From assembly GCF_029227915.1 (NCBI RefSeq), contig NC_079882.1:9052001-9116000 (forward strand): a DNA stretch of 64,000 bases, written 5' to 3'. A program made the translations under genes and the position numbers. This DNA is from Hydractinia symbiolongicarpus (lineage: Eukaryota; Cnidaria; Hydrozoa; Anthoathecata; Hydractiniidae). Positions 12,485 through 23,357 of the stretch are shown here, piece after piece (the stretch's first letter is position 1; every line of letters starts with the position of its first letter). Under the pieces are notes generated by a model, which was not told the origin of the DNA, made no database searches, and worked only from the letters and a program-made list of their open reading frames with translations.

Positions 12485-12492
12485 TAGCTAAG

Positions 12493-13516
12493 CAGCATTT
12501 CCAGACAGATTTTTATTGTGGTTACCTTTCGTTAGCTAATTATTCTTTCATTTCCACATTTTTTAGCATTCTTCCCCCTATGAACATGGTTTGTTTCACC
12601 CTGCGAAATTTTTAAAAAGGCGGATGTAGCACAAATGTGATTCGTCAATTAAGCAAAATGTCATTCATCACTACGGCTACTAAGCTGAACAGAATTGCCG
12701 AATACCCTATCTATTATTTCCTGGAGGTGCCATAGATTAGATGGAGAGTCCATGGCTTAGATGGATAGTCGTAATGTTCATTTTGAGCTACGCCAAACCC
12801 AATTAGGGTCCGCGCTCTACCAGACAATTCCCTGCAACATCCAACAGCCCACACATTATGCCATTGATTAATCAAATTCGATTTGTCGAATTTGACAAAT
12901 TGTTTTTTGTATCATGTAAAAATTGTATGCTTTAGGCATGTTCAGACTTTTCAAATTCGACTTCTAAAAAGTTGGACTGGTTTAACCTTTTCAAATTAAT
13001 CAAAAGGTTTTTAACCAATCAAAATGCTCAAAATCTGTACATCAAATGTGTGTTTAGAAAAATGTGGGTTTCTATATGAAAAATAAACATTACTAAAAAA
13101 ATAAGAAAAGAATTTAACGAACAGATCCAAAAAAAAAATTAAATAATTTTCTTCTTGCTCTAATCGAAATTCGTTTAATAACGTATTTTCTACATTCATT
13201 TTTTTCTTGAATTTGTTGCTGCTAAAATAAAAAATGCAACAGCAGCGGGTTAAACTTTGTCTTTGCTCTCTGATGACATTATTATTATGTAAAGAAGACC
13301 CTACAAGGATTGAATATTATTATATATTTTCATAGTAGCATAAAAAAATAATAATAGCGATACAGTTGGGTGGGTGAAAAAATTTAGGTAATAATCCGAA
13401 TACTTTTTGGAAATGCTCTTTCTAAACAAGAAATATTGACCCCTGTCAACACATTACCTTCCCAGGTAAGCTTGTATAGACCCCATATGTTTACTCACAA
13501 AATTTAATTGTGAACC
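12493..13516. other. Non-coding AT-rich stretch
   Basis: No supported gene. A patch near 12870-12985 carries repeated CAAATTCGA/TCGAATTTG motifs in both orientations. These could be a small palindromic repeat, but the ends are not clear. Confidence 0.35.
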
Positions 13517-13830
13517 GACATGCAGATCCCAAGTTATGAAGTCGTCAGCAAAAAATTAAGAGACCTGGGACAAGTGTAATTTTGTCGAAAAAATTATGTT
13601 AATCAATTTACCTTTATAATATCTCTGCATTAATAAACTTTGAATGCATATCCCTTAACAGGTCTAAAATTAATGATGACGGAAAATGTCAAAATTTGCT
13701 GCTACTGAAATATGACATCATAATTTACGCAACATAATCTGAAATTCTTTAAATGTGAATATCTTGAGAACGAAAAGAGCTATTTAAAAAATTTAAAAAG
13801 ACTTGTTAACCAACTTTTTAAGCTCTATAA
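13517..13830 (+). repeat. Dispersed repeat, copy 1
   Basis: This stretch aligns by eye with 15110-15380 in the same orientation. Shared landmarks in order: AGCAAAAAATTAA, then TGGGACAA, GCAT(A/G)TCCCTTA, a TATGACA block, and GAA(A)AGA(A/G)CT followed by TTTAAAAAATTTAAAAAGAC. The copies are diverged, suggesting an old interspersed repeat of unknown class. Confidence 0.5.
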
Positions 13831-15109
13831 TATAAGCCCAACATCATTTTATACCTTGGGTTCCCTTTAATAAAGTATTAACTTGTTTTTGTAGATTGCA
13901 GGTTCTAAAAGATACGATTTCTATTTCTAACAAAATTTGATTTAAATTTCTTCACATCATTAGGATTGTCTCTATCAATTTTTTCCATCTTGATTCCACT
14001 AATATATATCATCAGGTTCACTGTTATTGTTCAGATTAACCAGTGTTGGGATACTTTGCCCTTTTTAAATTATTTACATTTAGGTTGTTTCAGGCAATTT
14101 TTATCTCATTTTTATCACCTGTCTTAATCATTCAAAAATATTATCTGACTTGTTAGTGTATTTCAGTCTTTACTTAAGCAACACAGCCAGTATCATATCT
14201 GACACACAATATATTTGACATAGAATACTGCGAAAAGCTAAGAAAAATGTGTGGTGTTACAGTGATTTAATGTAATAGATGGTCAGCATCCTGATACATT
14301 CAGTGACAGGACAGGCAAGAAAAAGTAACAGTCTTACCTTACACAGCTGTATATTTACGCAATTTGTTGTTTAAATTTGGCTTATTTTATTTCAAGGTTC
14401 GATTTCTGATCTGTGGTATTGTTATGTAGCTTTTGCATACCAAATCAATTCATTAGCTTTTCGTCTCCTTTCATCACCATCAATAAATACTGTCAGTTTT
14501 ACTCAAGTTATGTTTAAAAAACCAAATACCACAGAAATGTCCTTACAGAATCTTATGTCTTCTCCTTATTTTATTAACTAAAAGTAACAAATAATGATTC
14601 ACACAAAATTTTCAGCACATTTCTTAGTAACAACTGCTTTTTCTTCCAACAGCCAACTGCTAATGGAATAGGTAAAAACATATGTAATAATAAACAAATA
14701 AATTTTTATTACATACATGTTTTAGAATATTATTTTTTTGCACGCTTTATCATTCATATTTACAACTTTACTTACAACCCATCACTCTATGTTAAATCTG
14801 TTATGTTAACTTTTAAGTAGTATCCATTTTAAACCAGTATTTTTCGCTATCCCAGTCAATCTCAGCTATCTTTAAGCCTTAATACCGAATAAAATAATTT
14901 GTAGTTTAAGGAAAATTTTATTTTATAATCTCCAAAATTATCATATTACACATAAAAAATGTTGTTTTTCTTGATTTTATAGTTTTTCATAGTTCATAAT
15001 CATAGTTTTTCTTTCTTTTTTTATTTATTTATTTACTTTCTGTTTTATTGCAAAGTAAATATTTGTTCATATAAAATTTCTTTTTTTCTAATTTTGGTTT
15101 AATTTTTAT
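13831..15109. other. Non-coding AT-rich stretch
   Basis: No supported gene; the region lies between two copies of a dispersed repeat, upstream of the first Bcl-2 family gene. It may contain that gene's promoter and 5' UTR exon, which I could not locate. Confidence 0.35.
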
Positions 15110-15380
15110 ATGCAGATTTCAATTTATGCAGTAGTTAGCAAAAAATTAAAAAATCTGGGACAATAAAATGTGTAGTATCTTGGCATAACTTAGAAGTATG
15201 ATTGCATGTCCCTTACCAAGTATAAAATTACTGGTTACAAAAAATATCAAAATTTGGTATTCGCTGTATGACAGTAGTTATGACGCAAAATTAAATTTAA
15301 AAAATTGTAACTGGGAGTTTCTTGGAGAGTGAAAAGAACTCTTTAAAAAATTTAAAAAGACATCCTAACTTCTTAAAGTT
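15110..15380 (+). repeat. Dispersed repeat, copy 2
   Basis: This is the partner of the repeat at 13517-13830, same orientation and same order of landmarks, ending in TTTAAAAAATTTAAAAAGAC. It lies about 170 bp before the acceptor of the first Bcl-2 family gene. Confidence 0.5.
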
Positions 15381-15570
15381 TTTTTTTTTATTTTTTTGTT
15401 GTTCCTTGTAAATATTTTTGTATAATCTGTAAGCCTTGGTATACAAGCATTGTTTATGTGCACTGATTATTTGACCCTATTATAACTTATCATAATTTAA
15501 TGGGGCAGATGAATATAAATTATAATGCCCGTTAGCCATAATTTTTTTTACAGGAATATGATAATACAAA

Positions 15571-16945
15571 ATGGATGTAAAGCTTTCTAGAATTACCAGT
15601 ACTTCCACTTTATTTGGGAGTGAAGTCAAGGAAGACATACTGCATGTTGCAGATTTAACTGAAAAAATATTAAAGTGTCTAACATTTAAAATACTAGATA
15701 AAATTATAGATGAAGAAGCACAACATGGACAGTTTGACATATCTTTAATTCCTGGTAATATTTTAAATGAACTTCATGCTGCTAAATGTCAGCATGCAAA
15801 AGACTGTGAAATTGGAAAGGGTAATGATTTAGATCAGTGGTTTATGATTAAAATGGAAAAATTAATAAATGTACAAGCTGATTATGCAGTGCGTAACCAC
15901 CATCAGCGTTTTCACCGGATAACTGCACAGCTTAAATTAGATAACGAAATTCCATTTGCTTATAACACATTCGTTAAAATTTGTAAAAAGTTATTTGATG
16001 AAGAAATTTCTTGGCACAGAATTTTAGCTTTAATTTGTTTTGGAGCAGAAATTGGTGTATCAATAATAAAGCATGGCAGACCAGGAGTTGAGAAATTTCT
16101 AAACAAAGTTGTGCATTATGTTGTTGAATTTACCGTTAAGGAAGAAATAGCTCATTGGATATCGCAACACGGAGGATGGGTGAGATTATTTTCAGAGTAT
16201 AATACAGCTTTTTTAGTACCCGTTAAATGGCTATTTTCCAATTAAATTTGTTTTAAATTTCCAATTCATATTTTCTCTCTACAACACAACATCAAATATA
16301 TAAACAGAATTTGTGCTGATGGATACATGAAGGCCCCATCTTACTATTTAGTTATCTTTAGGAACAATGTAAACAGGTCTTGTGGCATCATAATTACCTG
16401 CAAGCATATTAGTATTTAGCTCTCATTTCCAAAAAGCAATAGTGAAAAACTTCAAAAATGACAACTATGATGGCAGAAAATATTTTGTAACATATTGTGA
16501 AAAATACTGAATAATTGCTCAAAACAAAACTACATGACGTGTTGTACAACTCATTGTTCACTTCGTAAATAATTTTGATCTTTGATCAATGTTACATAGA
16601 ATTTAGGTCAGAAAAGCTCCTCCAAGGCATTTGGAGACTTGACAAAAATTTTCCTCTACCAGTCCCAATTTCAAATTTCTGGATTATACCGTGGCATGTG
16701 CATTCCCATTTTTTAAGTATGTTACTCTATATTAAGTACAATATTTAATATTAGTTTGTTTTCCTTAGATGGCAATTGTTGACTTGTTTGATTCAGAAAA
16801 TTGTCCAGAACGAGCAAATCACATTTTAACAGTGATGGCGTTTTCTGAAGTTACAAATTTAGAAGTTTGGATGAAAAGAATAGTTGCAGTGGCTGCCATC
16901 ACAGGAATTCTTTTTACTGTACAAAAAATTGTGTTTTACCGCTAA
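15571..16945 (+). CDS. Divergent multidomain Bcl-2 family protein (gene A)
   Basis: There are two coding exons: 15571-16179 (203 codons, ending in phase 0 inside BH2 before GTGAGA) and 16769-16945 (58 codons plus stop, after TTTTCCTTAG); 261 residues in all. A leader acceptor TTTTTTACAG at 15553 precedes the ATG. The fold is recognisable: a BH4-like first helix (EKILKCLTFKILDK, residues 31-44), BH1 with FGAEIG at 158-162, BH2 WISQHGGW at 196-203, and a hydrophobic tail anchor at about 241-257. Odd points: the BH3 position reads INVQADYAV, so the usual Gly before Asp104 is Ala. The BH1 NWGR core is SWHR (147-150), keeping the Arg but not the Gly. It presumably acts at the outer mitochondrial or ER membrane; whether it promotes or blocks apoptosis cannot be read from sequence. 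Closest relative here is gene B. Confidence 0.85.
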
Positions 16946-18180
16946 ATATGATATTTTATACTTTAAAATGCATTTCCTGTTTTGTTTATATTACAATGCA
17001 TTTTATCATTTATGATGTATTTTAAAATTGTAATGCATATTTATATATCATTAAATCTTTAAATGATTTCACTGCAAGGATTCAAGATTGTAAGTTTAGT
17101 TAGATTTGACTTTATTGCTGCAAAAACATGGAAAATACTAGATCATGTTATTATGGTATTTTATACAATTTTTATCTTGTCTGAAATTTATTCCAGACTT
17201 GGCCAGTATACCTAAAACGCACCCTGTAATTTTTAAACCAGTCTTGGTAATTTCGTAGAAAGCCCTGCGGTCTTAAAATGATCTGAATTACCTGTGCACT
17301 TTTTTAAATATGCAGTATTTCACAGCTACTTATATTCACTTTTATGAAAGTATACATACACAGTGATATTTCCAAATAAATTACATACATTAGATTCTTT
17401 ATGTGTTACCCGGCAAAACTTTATCATGGTGAAAAATTCCTTGGTTTCTTTGGAATGTCTGTGGTTTTGACAAGTGTAACCCCAGACTTTTATTTGTATT
17501 TTTATCTTACATATTTTTAATATGGTTCTGTATTTAGTTAGCTATACCATATTGGTAAAAAACTGATATTTTTTTAAAAAATTTTGGTGACTTTATATGG
17601 TCGATGGTTGATTGATGGATTTAGCTCCCTCTCCATGCCTTTGTTTTTTAATAACACTATCTTGCTATGTTAAAACGTTAAACGAAATGTTAAACAAAAA
17701 ATTTGTTCTAGAACTAAAGAAAATAAATTTTAGGCACACATGGCATTTTGGACAAATCTGATGATGTCACAGAAAATATGCTGGCATTAACAAGAATTGT
17801 TTTATTGCTTTTTTGAGATATTACAACTGTTCCATGTCTGATTTTATTTCGGAAAGCCTGTCAAAAGTTATGAAGGAGGGGGTGGGGTAGAATCATTCCT
17901 CTCTTACCTGTCATAATATGTTTAAAAGACTCCAAAATAAATCCAAAATTGGATTCCACATACTATGTTGCTTTAAGTAAACACTAAGATGCTATTTTTA
18001 TTACAGATGTTGAGCAGGATTAAGATCATTACACCTCAACTGCAATTTCTTTTACACTTCTTAAAAATATTACAAGCAGCATATGCTTAGGATTATTATA
18101 TGCACATAGATGTATATATATATATACACTCTTTTTTATAAGTATGATGCTTATACAAGCATACTTCAGCTTACTCTCAT
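16946..18180. other. Intergenic DNA between Bcl-2 genes A and B
   Basis: No supported gene. It holds the 3' UTR of gene A (a possible ATTAAA signal near 17051) and a diverged dispersed repeat at about 17750-17880. That repeat shares GATGATGTCACA, AAAATATGCTG and AAAGTTATG(G/A)A-type landmarks with 48905-49030. A short TATATATATATA run lies near 18115. Confidence 0.4.
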
Positions 18181-18195
18181 TTCTTCCCAAGTCAA

Positions 18196-18370
18196 GTGCA
18201 AGAAAGTACAATAAAAGAACACATAAAAAAATATTGGACAGGGTTAGTGATAACAAAAACAGCATTAAATGATCTTGGAACTATGTACAAAAATGCAACC
18301 TGTGGCCAGGGTTTTAAAATTAAACATACTTTAAGAGAACTTCAAACTCAAATTGAAAATTTTTTAGGCA
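18196..18370 (+). other. Possible orphan exon
   Basis: A plus-strand frame reading QESTIKEHIKKYWTGLVIT and on through TLRELQTQIENFLG is amphipathic and Lys/Glu-rich, unlike the surrounding AT-rich translations. I do not recognise it and could not assign splice partners. It may be a pseudo-exon or part of the 5' region of gene B. Confidence 0.2.
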
Positions 18371-18612
18371 TTCTGAGCTTAAGCCTAATTTGTTGCATGC
18401 TTATCAAAAAAGAGTGTAGTTTTGTTAAAATAAATGTGTATTTTTATTATTTTTCACTACAACAGTTATCACACTTTATTAGAAATCATATTGGTATTTG
18501 TAAATGTTCTTTTGTTTCAAAATAAACCGCAATTTTGTCTGTCTAATAGAATTTTAATTTTTTCATTTCTATTTTCTGCCATCTTTAGATTTTTTGTTTT
18601 AGGCCTAAACAC

Positions 18613-19471
18613 ATGGCGAAACAAGTAAATCAAGTTGTAGAAAAAAACATTCACTATGTAAATAAAGTTGCAGAAGAAGACGTTAAACATGTGGCTGCTG
18701 TTGCAGAACAGGTTTTGAGATGTTTAATTTTTCGATTATTGGAAAAAGTCATTGATCAAGAATCTGCTGAAGGACAGTTAGATTTTTCGTCGATACCACA
18801 AAATATTTTAGAAGAACTGAGAATAGTGAAGGAAAATTTGAAGTCTTGTGAATTAGATGGTGGTAATAACATTGATAAGTGGTTTATTCATAAAGCTTTT
18901 ACTGTTCTAAATAAACAAATTGATGTGATTGTCAAATCTTATCACAAGACATTTTACAAATTAACAATAGAGCTTGATCTGACTGATGAATTTTCTTTTG
19001 CTTACGACACATTTGTAGCAGTGTGTAAAAAAATGTTTCGTGCAGAAATTACTTGGTATCACATTGTAGCTTTGCTTTGCTTTGGTTCAGAAATAGCTGT
19101 TTTTGTTATAAAGCAAGGAAAGCCTGGTGTGAAGAACTTTCTGGAAAAAGTCGTGCATTATGTTGTTGAATTTATGATAAAAGAAGAGATAGCGGAATGG
19201 ATCACTATGCATGGGGGCTGGGTAAGATAAAAGTTGTGATAACAATACAAATTCTCAATTTTCAGAGTGTTGATTTTTTTTTCATTTTTAGATGAAAATG
19301 ATTGACTTTTTCGACAAACCTGATTGTCCAGACCGTGCAGCTCACATCCTCACCATTATGACACTGTCCGAATATTCTAATTTAGAGGTCTGGTTACAAA
19401 GGTTGGCAACATTGGCTGTTGTGACGGGGGTTATTTTTACAGTTACTGGTGTAGCAATGTCCTATAAATAA
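18613..19471 (+). CDS. Divergent multidomain Bcl-2 family protein (gene B)
   Basis: Exons 18613-19221 (203 codons, ending before GTAAGA) and 19292-19471 (59 codons plus stop); 262 residues. A leader acceptor TTTTGTTTTAG ends at 18602. The exon structure and residue numbering match gene A, so the two are tandem duplicates. Helix 1 reads EQVLRCLIFRLLEK, BH2 reads WITMHGGW, and the tail anchor lies near residues 240-258. The BH3 position is LNKQIDVIV, with Ile in place of the conserved Gly before Asp104. The BH1 core is TWYH (147-150), losing both the Gly and the Arg that in canonical members contact the BH3 Asp of a partner. This suggests altered or lost groove binding. Function in apoptosis is unknown. 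Confidence 0.85.
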
Positions 19472-20663
19472 ATAGCCTGTTCACTTATTTATTCTCTGTC
19501 TTATTTTATATTCAATGTTATTTTTTCTTGTTGTTCCATTTAGTTTTTTTACGAAAGTATTATAAATTTATGAATCTTATAATTTTAAAGTTGTTATTAT
19601 TGTTTTTTATTGTTTTTGTATTTTTTGATGTATAGTTTGACATTTAAATTATCTTTACAACTAGTATTTTTTTTAAATTTAAGTTTTAATTTTTTGGTTA
19701 TCTTACTTTTTAGTTTTACTTGTTTTATAACAAACTTCATGACACCAGTCAAAGTTTTAGTATACATCAATTAATTTTTATTTTTACCTGTAGTTGTGTT
19801 CGAACTGCTTTTATCAGTTGTGCTAATGGAGGTATCGCCTTGTTTTATATGATGTAAGAAATATTCTTATTTCATCTTTGTGTTGTAGTAAATATTCCAA
19901 AGAAATATGATAATGAAAGTTAAATTTATTTCTGCTACAAGATACACAATTTTTATAAGAAACCAGTTTATAAGTAACTTAATACTAGACTGCCCAAAAT
20001 TTAAGAATCAGGTTAGAAATAATAATTTGTACATAACAAATTTCTTATGATAAAAACATTCAACACAGTTTTTAACTTCTAACAAATATTTTCCTATCTT
20101 TTTCAAATTATTTATTAAGAAACACATTTGAAAGCTGTGAAAAAGGATGGGAAACCGGTGGAAGTAGACACCTCGCCAGGTCCTAAAAACAAAACTTGTA
20201 TTCCATATGCAGTGTTTGTTGTATGATCCAATCCTGTAAATAGAATAGCTGACACATTGCATTAGCTCCAACAAGCACCTTCATTATTTGGTAAACTGAA
20301 TGAAGAGATGTAATAAAAATTACCTGTTTTTATTTCATAGTTACTGTGTTTGGAACTACCCATGTATAATAGTTTTGTGTATAAATTGTTTTTAGTAAGA
20401 AAAATGTTTCTAAACTAATTCAAAAACACTATTTTTCCAAATGCAACATTTTAAAACTTGAAAGACTCTAAATAGCGTTCACCAATGTAGAGGTGTTCTT
20501 CTATCGCTAATCTGTTTGGGCCTAGTTATGTACTATTGCCAGCCCTCTATTTTAAAACCAATTCGTCGACCCTGTATTTTCCTAACTTGTGGTTTGTCTT
20601 TAGATTAAAGTAATAAAAAAAAATCGACAGAAAGAAAAACGAAAAAAGAGACAGGAATAAGAA
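19472..20663. other. Intergenic DNA between Bcl-2 genes B and C
   Basis: No supported gene; a T-rich stretch of about 250 bp follows the gene B stop. The end includes the 5' UTR of gene C (purine-rich, about 20610-20663). Confidence 0.4.
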
Positions 20664-23357
20664 ATGGCGGAAGCTCATCCTGGACCTGATGATCCAGATG
20701 ATGAAAAAGATCCTGATGTCGAACAAGTTGCCTCTGATACTGAAAAAGTATTTAAAAATTTCGTCTACAAGCGCTTGACAAGCCATATTGATAAAGAAGC
20801 TACTGAAGGAGATTTAGAGGTCGGTAGCATTCCACCTAATGTTATAAATGAAATTCGTGATGAGGAAAGACGCTTTAACGCATCAAATAGTAGGAGTGAG
20901 AACGACCCCAACCAAGAGCAAATGAGACAATTAGGTAAAACTTTAGCTGCGTATGGGGATGAAATCCAAGAGAAGTATCACACAACGTTTACTGAGATGA
21001 TAAGCAGGTTAAATCTGAGTAGTGATCAAGATTTTGCATATGAATCTTTCACACGAGTTGCAATAAGACTGTTCGAACATGGTATAAGTTGGGGGCGGAT
21101 ACTTGGTTTGTTATGTTTTGGTTATGAAATAGCAATTTACGTGATCAAACGAAGCACACATGGGATTGGTAGATTTTTAAAAAAAATTGTCAGTTATGTG
21201 GCGAAATTTGTATTGAAAGAAAAAATTGCCCAGTGGATTGCAGAAAGAGGCGGATGGGTGAGTGGTAGTTTTTCTTTTGGATGTGTTTGTTCATCAACTA
21301 TAATACCGTAAAACATCAATTATTTTTAGTAATGTAGTAGGGCCTATATTTTAGTGACGTAGTAGCGCCTATATGTTAGTGACGTAGTAGGGCCCAGATT
21401 TTAGTGATGTAGTAGGGTCCAGATTACAGTGACGTAGTAGGGACTATATTTCAGTGACGTAGTAGGGACTATATTTTAGTGACGTAGTAGGGACTATATT
21501 TTAGTGACGTAGTTGGGCCCAGATTTTAGTAATGTAGTAGGGCGTATATGTTAGTGACGTAGTAGGGCCCAGATTACAGTGACGTAGTAGGGACTATATT
21601 TCAGTGACGTAGTAGGGACTATATTTTAGTGACGTAGTAGGGACTATATTTAAGTGACGTAGTAGGGACTATATTTAAGTGACGTAGTAGGGACTATATT
21701 TTAGTGACGTAGTAGGGACTGCATTTAAGTGACGTAGTAGGGACTATATTTAGTGAAGTAGTAGAGCCTATATTTAGTGACGAAGTTTGGCCCAAATTTC
21801 AGTGACGCAGTACACCTTTCCCGAATTTCATAAATAATAATTATGACGTCATCCAAAATTTTATAATGTTTCTATGCTCTTCAAATAAGGATATTCAGAT
21901 ACAATATTAAATTATCATGACAAAAGTTTTTAGAGCAATGTATTCTTGTTGGATTTTATTAATATTTTAATAATAATTATTTTGAAAACGAGGCTATTTT
22001 TAGAAAGCTTGGTTATATGAAGGGTTTGACCGTAACTTTCAGCTCGGATTCGGGGCAATTAACGAATAAAAATATTTACGAAATTAGGTAATTTATTCTA
22101 CCTTTTGCTAAGGAACTTAGGGATAAGAATCATTTTTAGTATTAACCTCTTTAATTAAGCTTAGCATAATTAGGAAATTCGGGAAAGTTCTGTTGGGTCC
22201 ATATTTCAGTGACGCAGTTGGGCTTACATTTTAGTGGCGTAGTAGGACCCAGATTTTAGTGACGATGTTTGGATCAGAAGAAATTCCACCTAAAATGACA
22301 GAAGATGAACTCCCACGCCCTGTGTTATATAACTGCAAAAAAAGTATTTATTTTTAAGCATTCAGAGTTCTTTTTACTTTTTTCAATAAGAACAAGAAGC
22401 CCTGGGGGCTCTAAGAATTTCCGCTCGCTACCAAAATATTTGATGACAACCTGCTAATTCGTTGTGTTATCGTGCCAAACATTCGAAGAGGTTTGGTGAA
22501 TGAAGCTCTGAAGATAAAGCACACAAGTGACATTATATCTTACAACAAACGCAAACAAAACGAAACGTGTCATAATAAACTCACATTTTAAAAGGAATTG
22601 ATAACAAAAAATACAGTCTGTCATTCATGGTTGAAAGTCTTGCGATTGAAACGTTTATGGTCTTAAACGACATTTAGTTGACAAAAAATCAAAATTTTGA
22701 TGTGACCATCATTTTCAGCATACTTTTTTTGTTAACTGTGCCAAATTTTGTCGAAAACAAATACCAATTTTGGCCTGAAACGTCATTTAGATGACTTCCA
22801 GGTACTTAGGGAGCTTGGGTACGAAGTTTAAATCTGTGACGTTGCAATTGACCATTTGGGACAGGGTTAGTTAGTTAGTCAGTTATACCAATACTATCCT
22901 CCTCTCAGAGGAACTTGAAATCCCAGGGTCGATTTTTTCTCAAAAAATGCTCCAAAAGAAAAAAACGACAGTTTTAAAGAATTTCCTACGCCTTCGGGCG
23001 CGGAATTTCAAAGAAAAAAACGACGGTTTTAAAGAATTTCCTACGCCTTCGGGCGCGGAAATTTAATTATACCGTATTACTAACGTGTAAAATAGTTCCA
23101 GTGACTTTAATTACCACAGATTGAAAGTATTTTTTTATGTTTTTAATATTCTAAATTGTTTTGTGTCGAGATCTTTATATTAAAATTAACATTTTAAATC
23201 TTCGGATAGAATTTTTGTTGTTGTTCTGTTGCAGGTGAAAGCGATGGTGGATATGGAAAAGCAGGATAGGGATATTTGGTTTTATAGAGGAGGTGCTGCA
23301 CTTGTGCTTCTTTTTGCCATTGGTCTTACATATCAATACATAACGAAAAAGTCCTGA
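20664..23357 (+). CDS. BAK1-like: BAK-like pro-apoptotic Bcl-2 protein (gene C)
   Basis: Exons 20664-21257 (198 codons) and 23235-23357 (40 codons plus stop); 238 residues. The 1,977-bp intron (GTGAGT...TTGCAG) splits BH2 in phase 0 after the GGW, as in genes A and B. Domains in order: an acidic N terminus, helix 1 (EKVFKNFVYKRL, 27-38), intact BH3 LAAYGDEIQEKYH (94-106) resembling vertebrate BAK, BH1 with ISWGRILGLLCFGYEIA (141-157), BH2 IAQWIAERGGW (188-198), and a tail anchor at about 217-233 followed by a basic end. Known BAK proteins oligomerise in the outer mitochondrial membrane to release cytochrome c; this role is inferred from BH3/BH1 conservation. It is the only member of the cluster with textbook BH3 and BH1 motifs. 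Confidence 0.88.
21325..21812 (+). repeat. 24-bp minisatellite with TGACGT cores, intron of the BAK-like gene
   Basis: About 20 head-to-tail copies of a unit close to AGTGACGTAGTAGGGACTAT plus ATTT, with alternating GGGACTATA and GGGCCCAGA variants forming a higher-order pattern. Each unit holds TGACGT, a CRE half-site. The array begins 67 bp after the exon 1 donor. A smaller related block lies at 22196-22262. Confidence 0.9.
22196..22262 (+). repeat. Satellite fragment related to the 24-bp TGACGT array
   Basis: Three diverged units (CAGTGACGCAGTTGGGC, TAGTGGCGTAGTAGGACC, TAGTGACGATG) separated by about 380 bp of unique sequence from the main array, same intron and orientation. Confidence 0.75.
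22955..23064 (+). repeat. 55-bp tandem duplication
   Basis: Two nearly identical 55-bp units, each containing GTTTTAAAGAATTTCC then TACGCCTTCGGGCGCGGAA; they differ at one or two positions (CGACAG versus CGACGG). They lie in the BAK-like gene's intron, about 170 bp before the acceptor. Confidence 0.85.

Noticed and set aside
11861-12615. Overlapping open frames on both strands around 12 kb
   Set aside because: They lie mainly in the hAT-like MITE, are open because of its GC-rich repeats, and match no protein family.
21325-21812. Regularly spaced repeats considered as a CRISPR-like array
   Set aside because: Units are contiguous with no unique spacers, and the setting is a eukaryotic intron.
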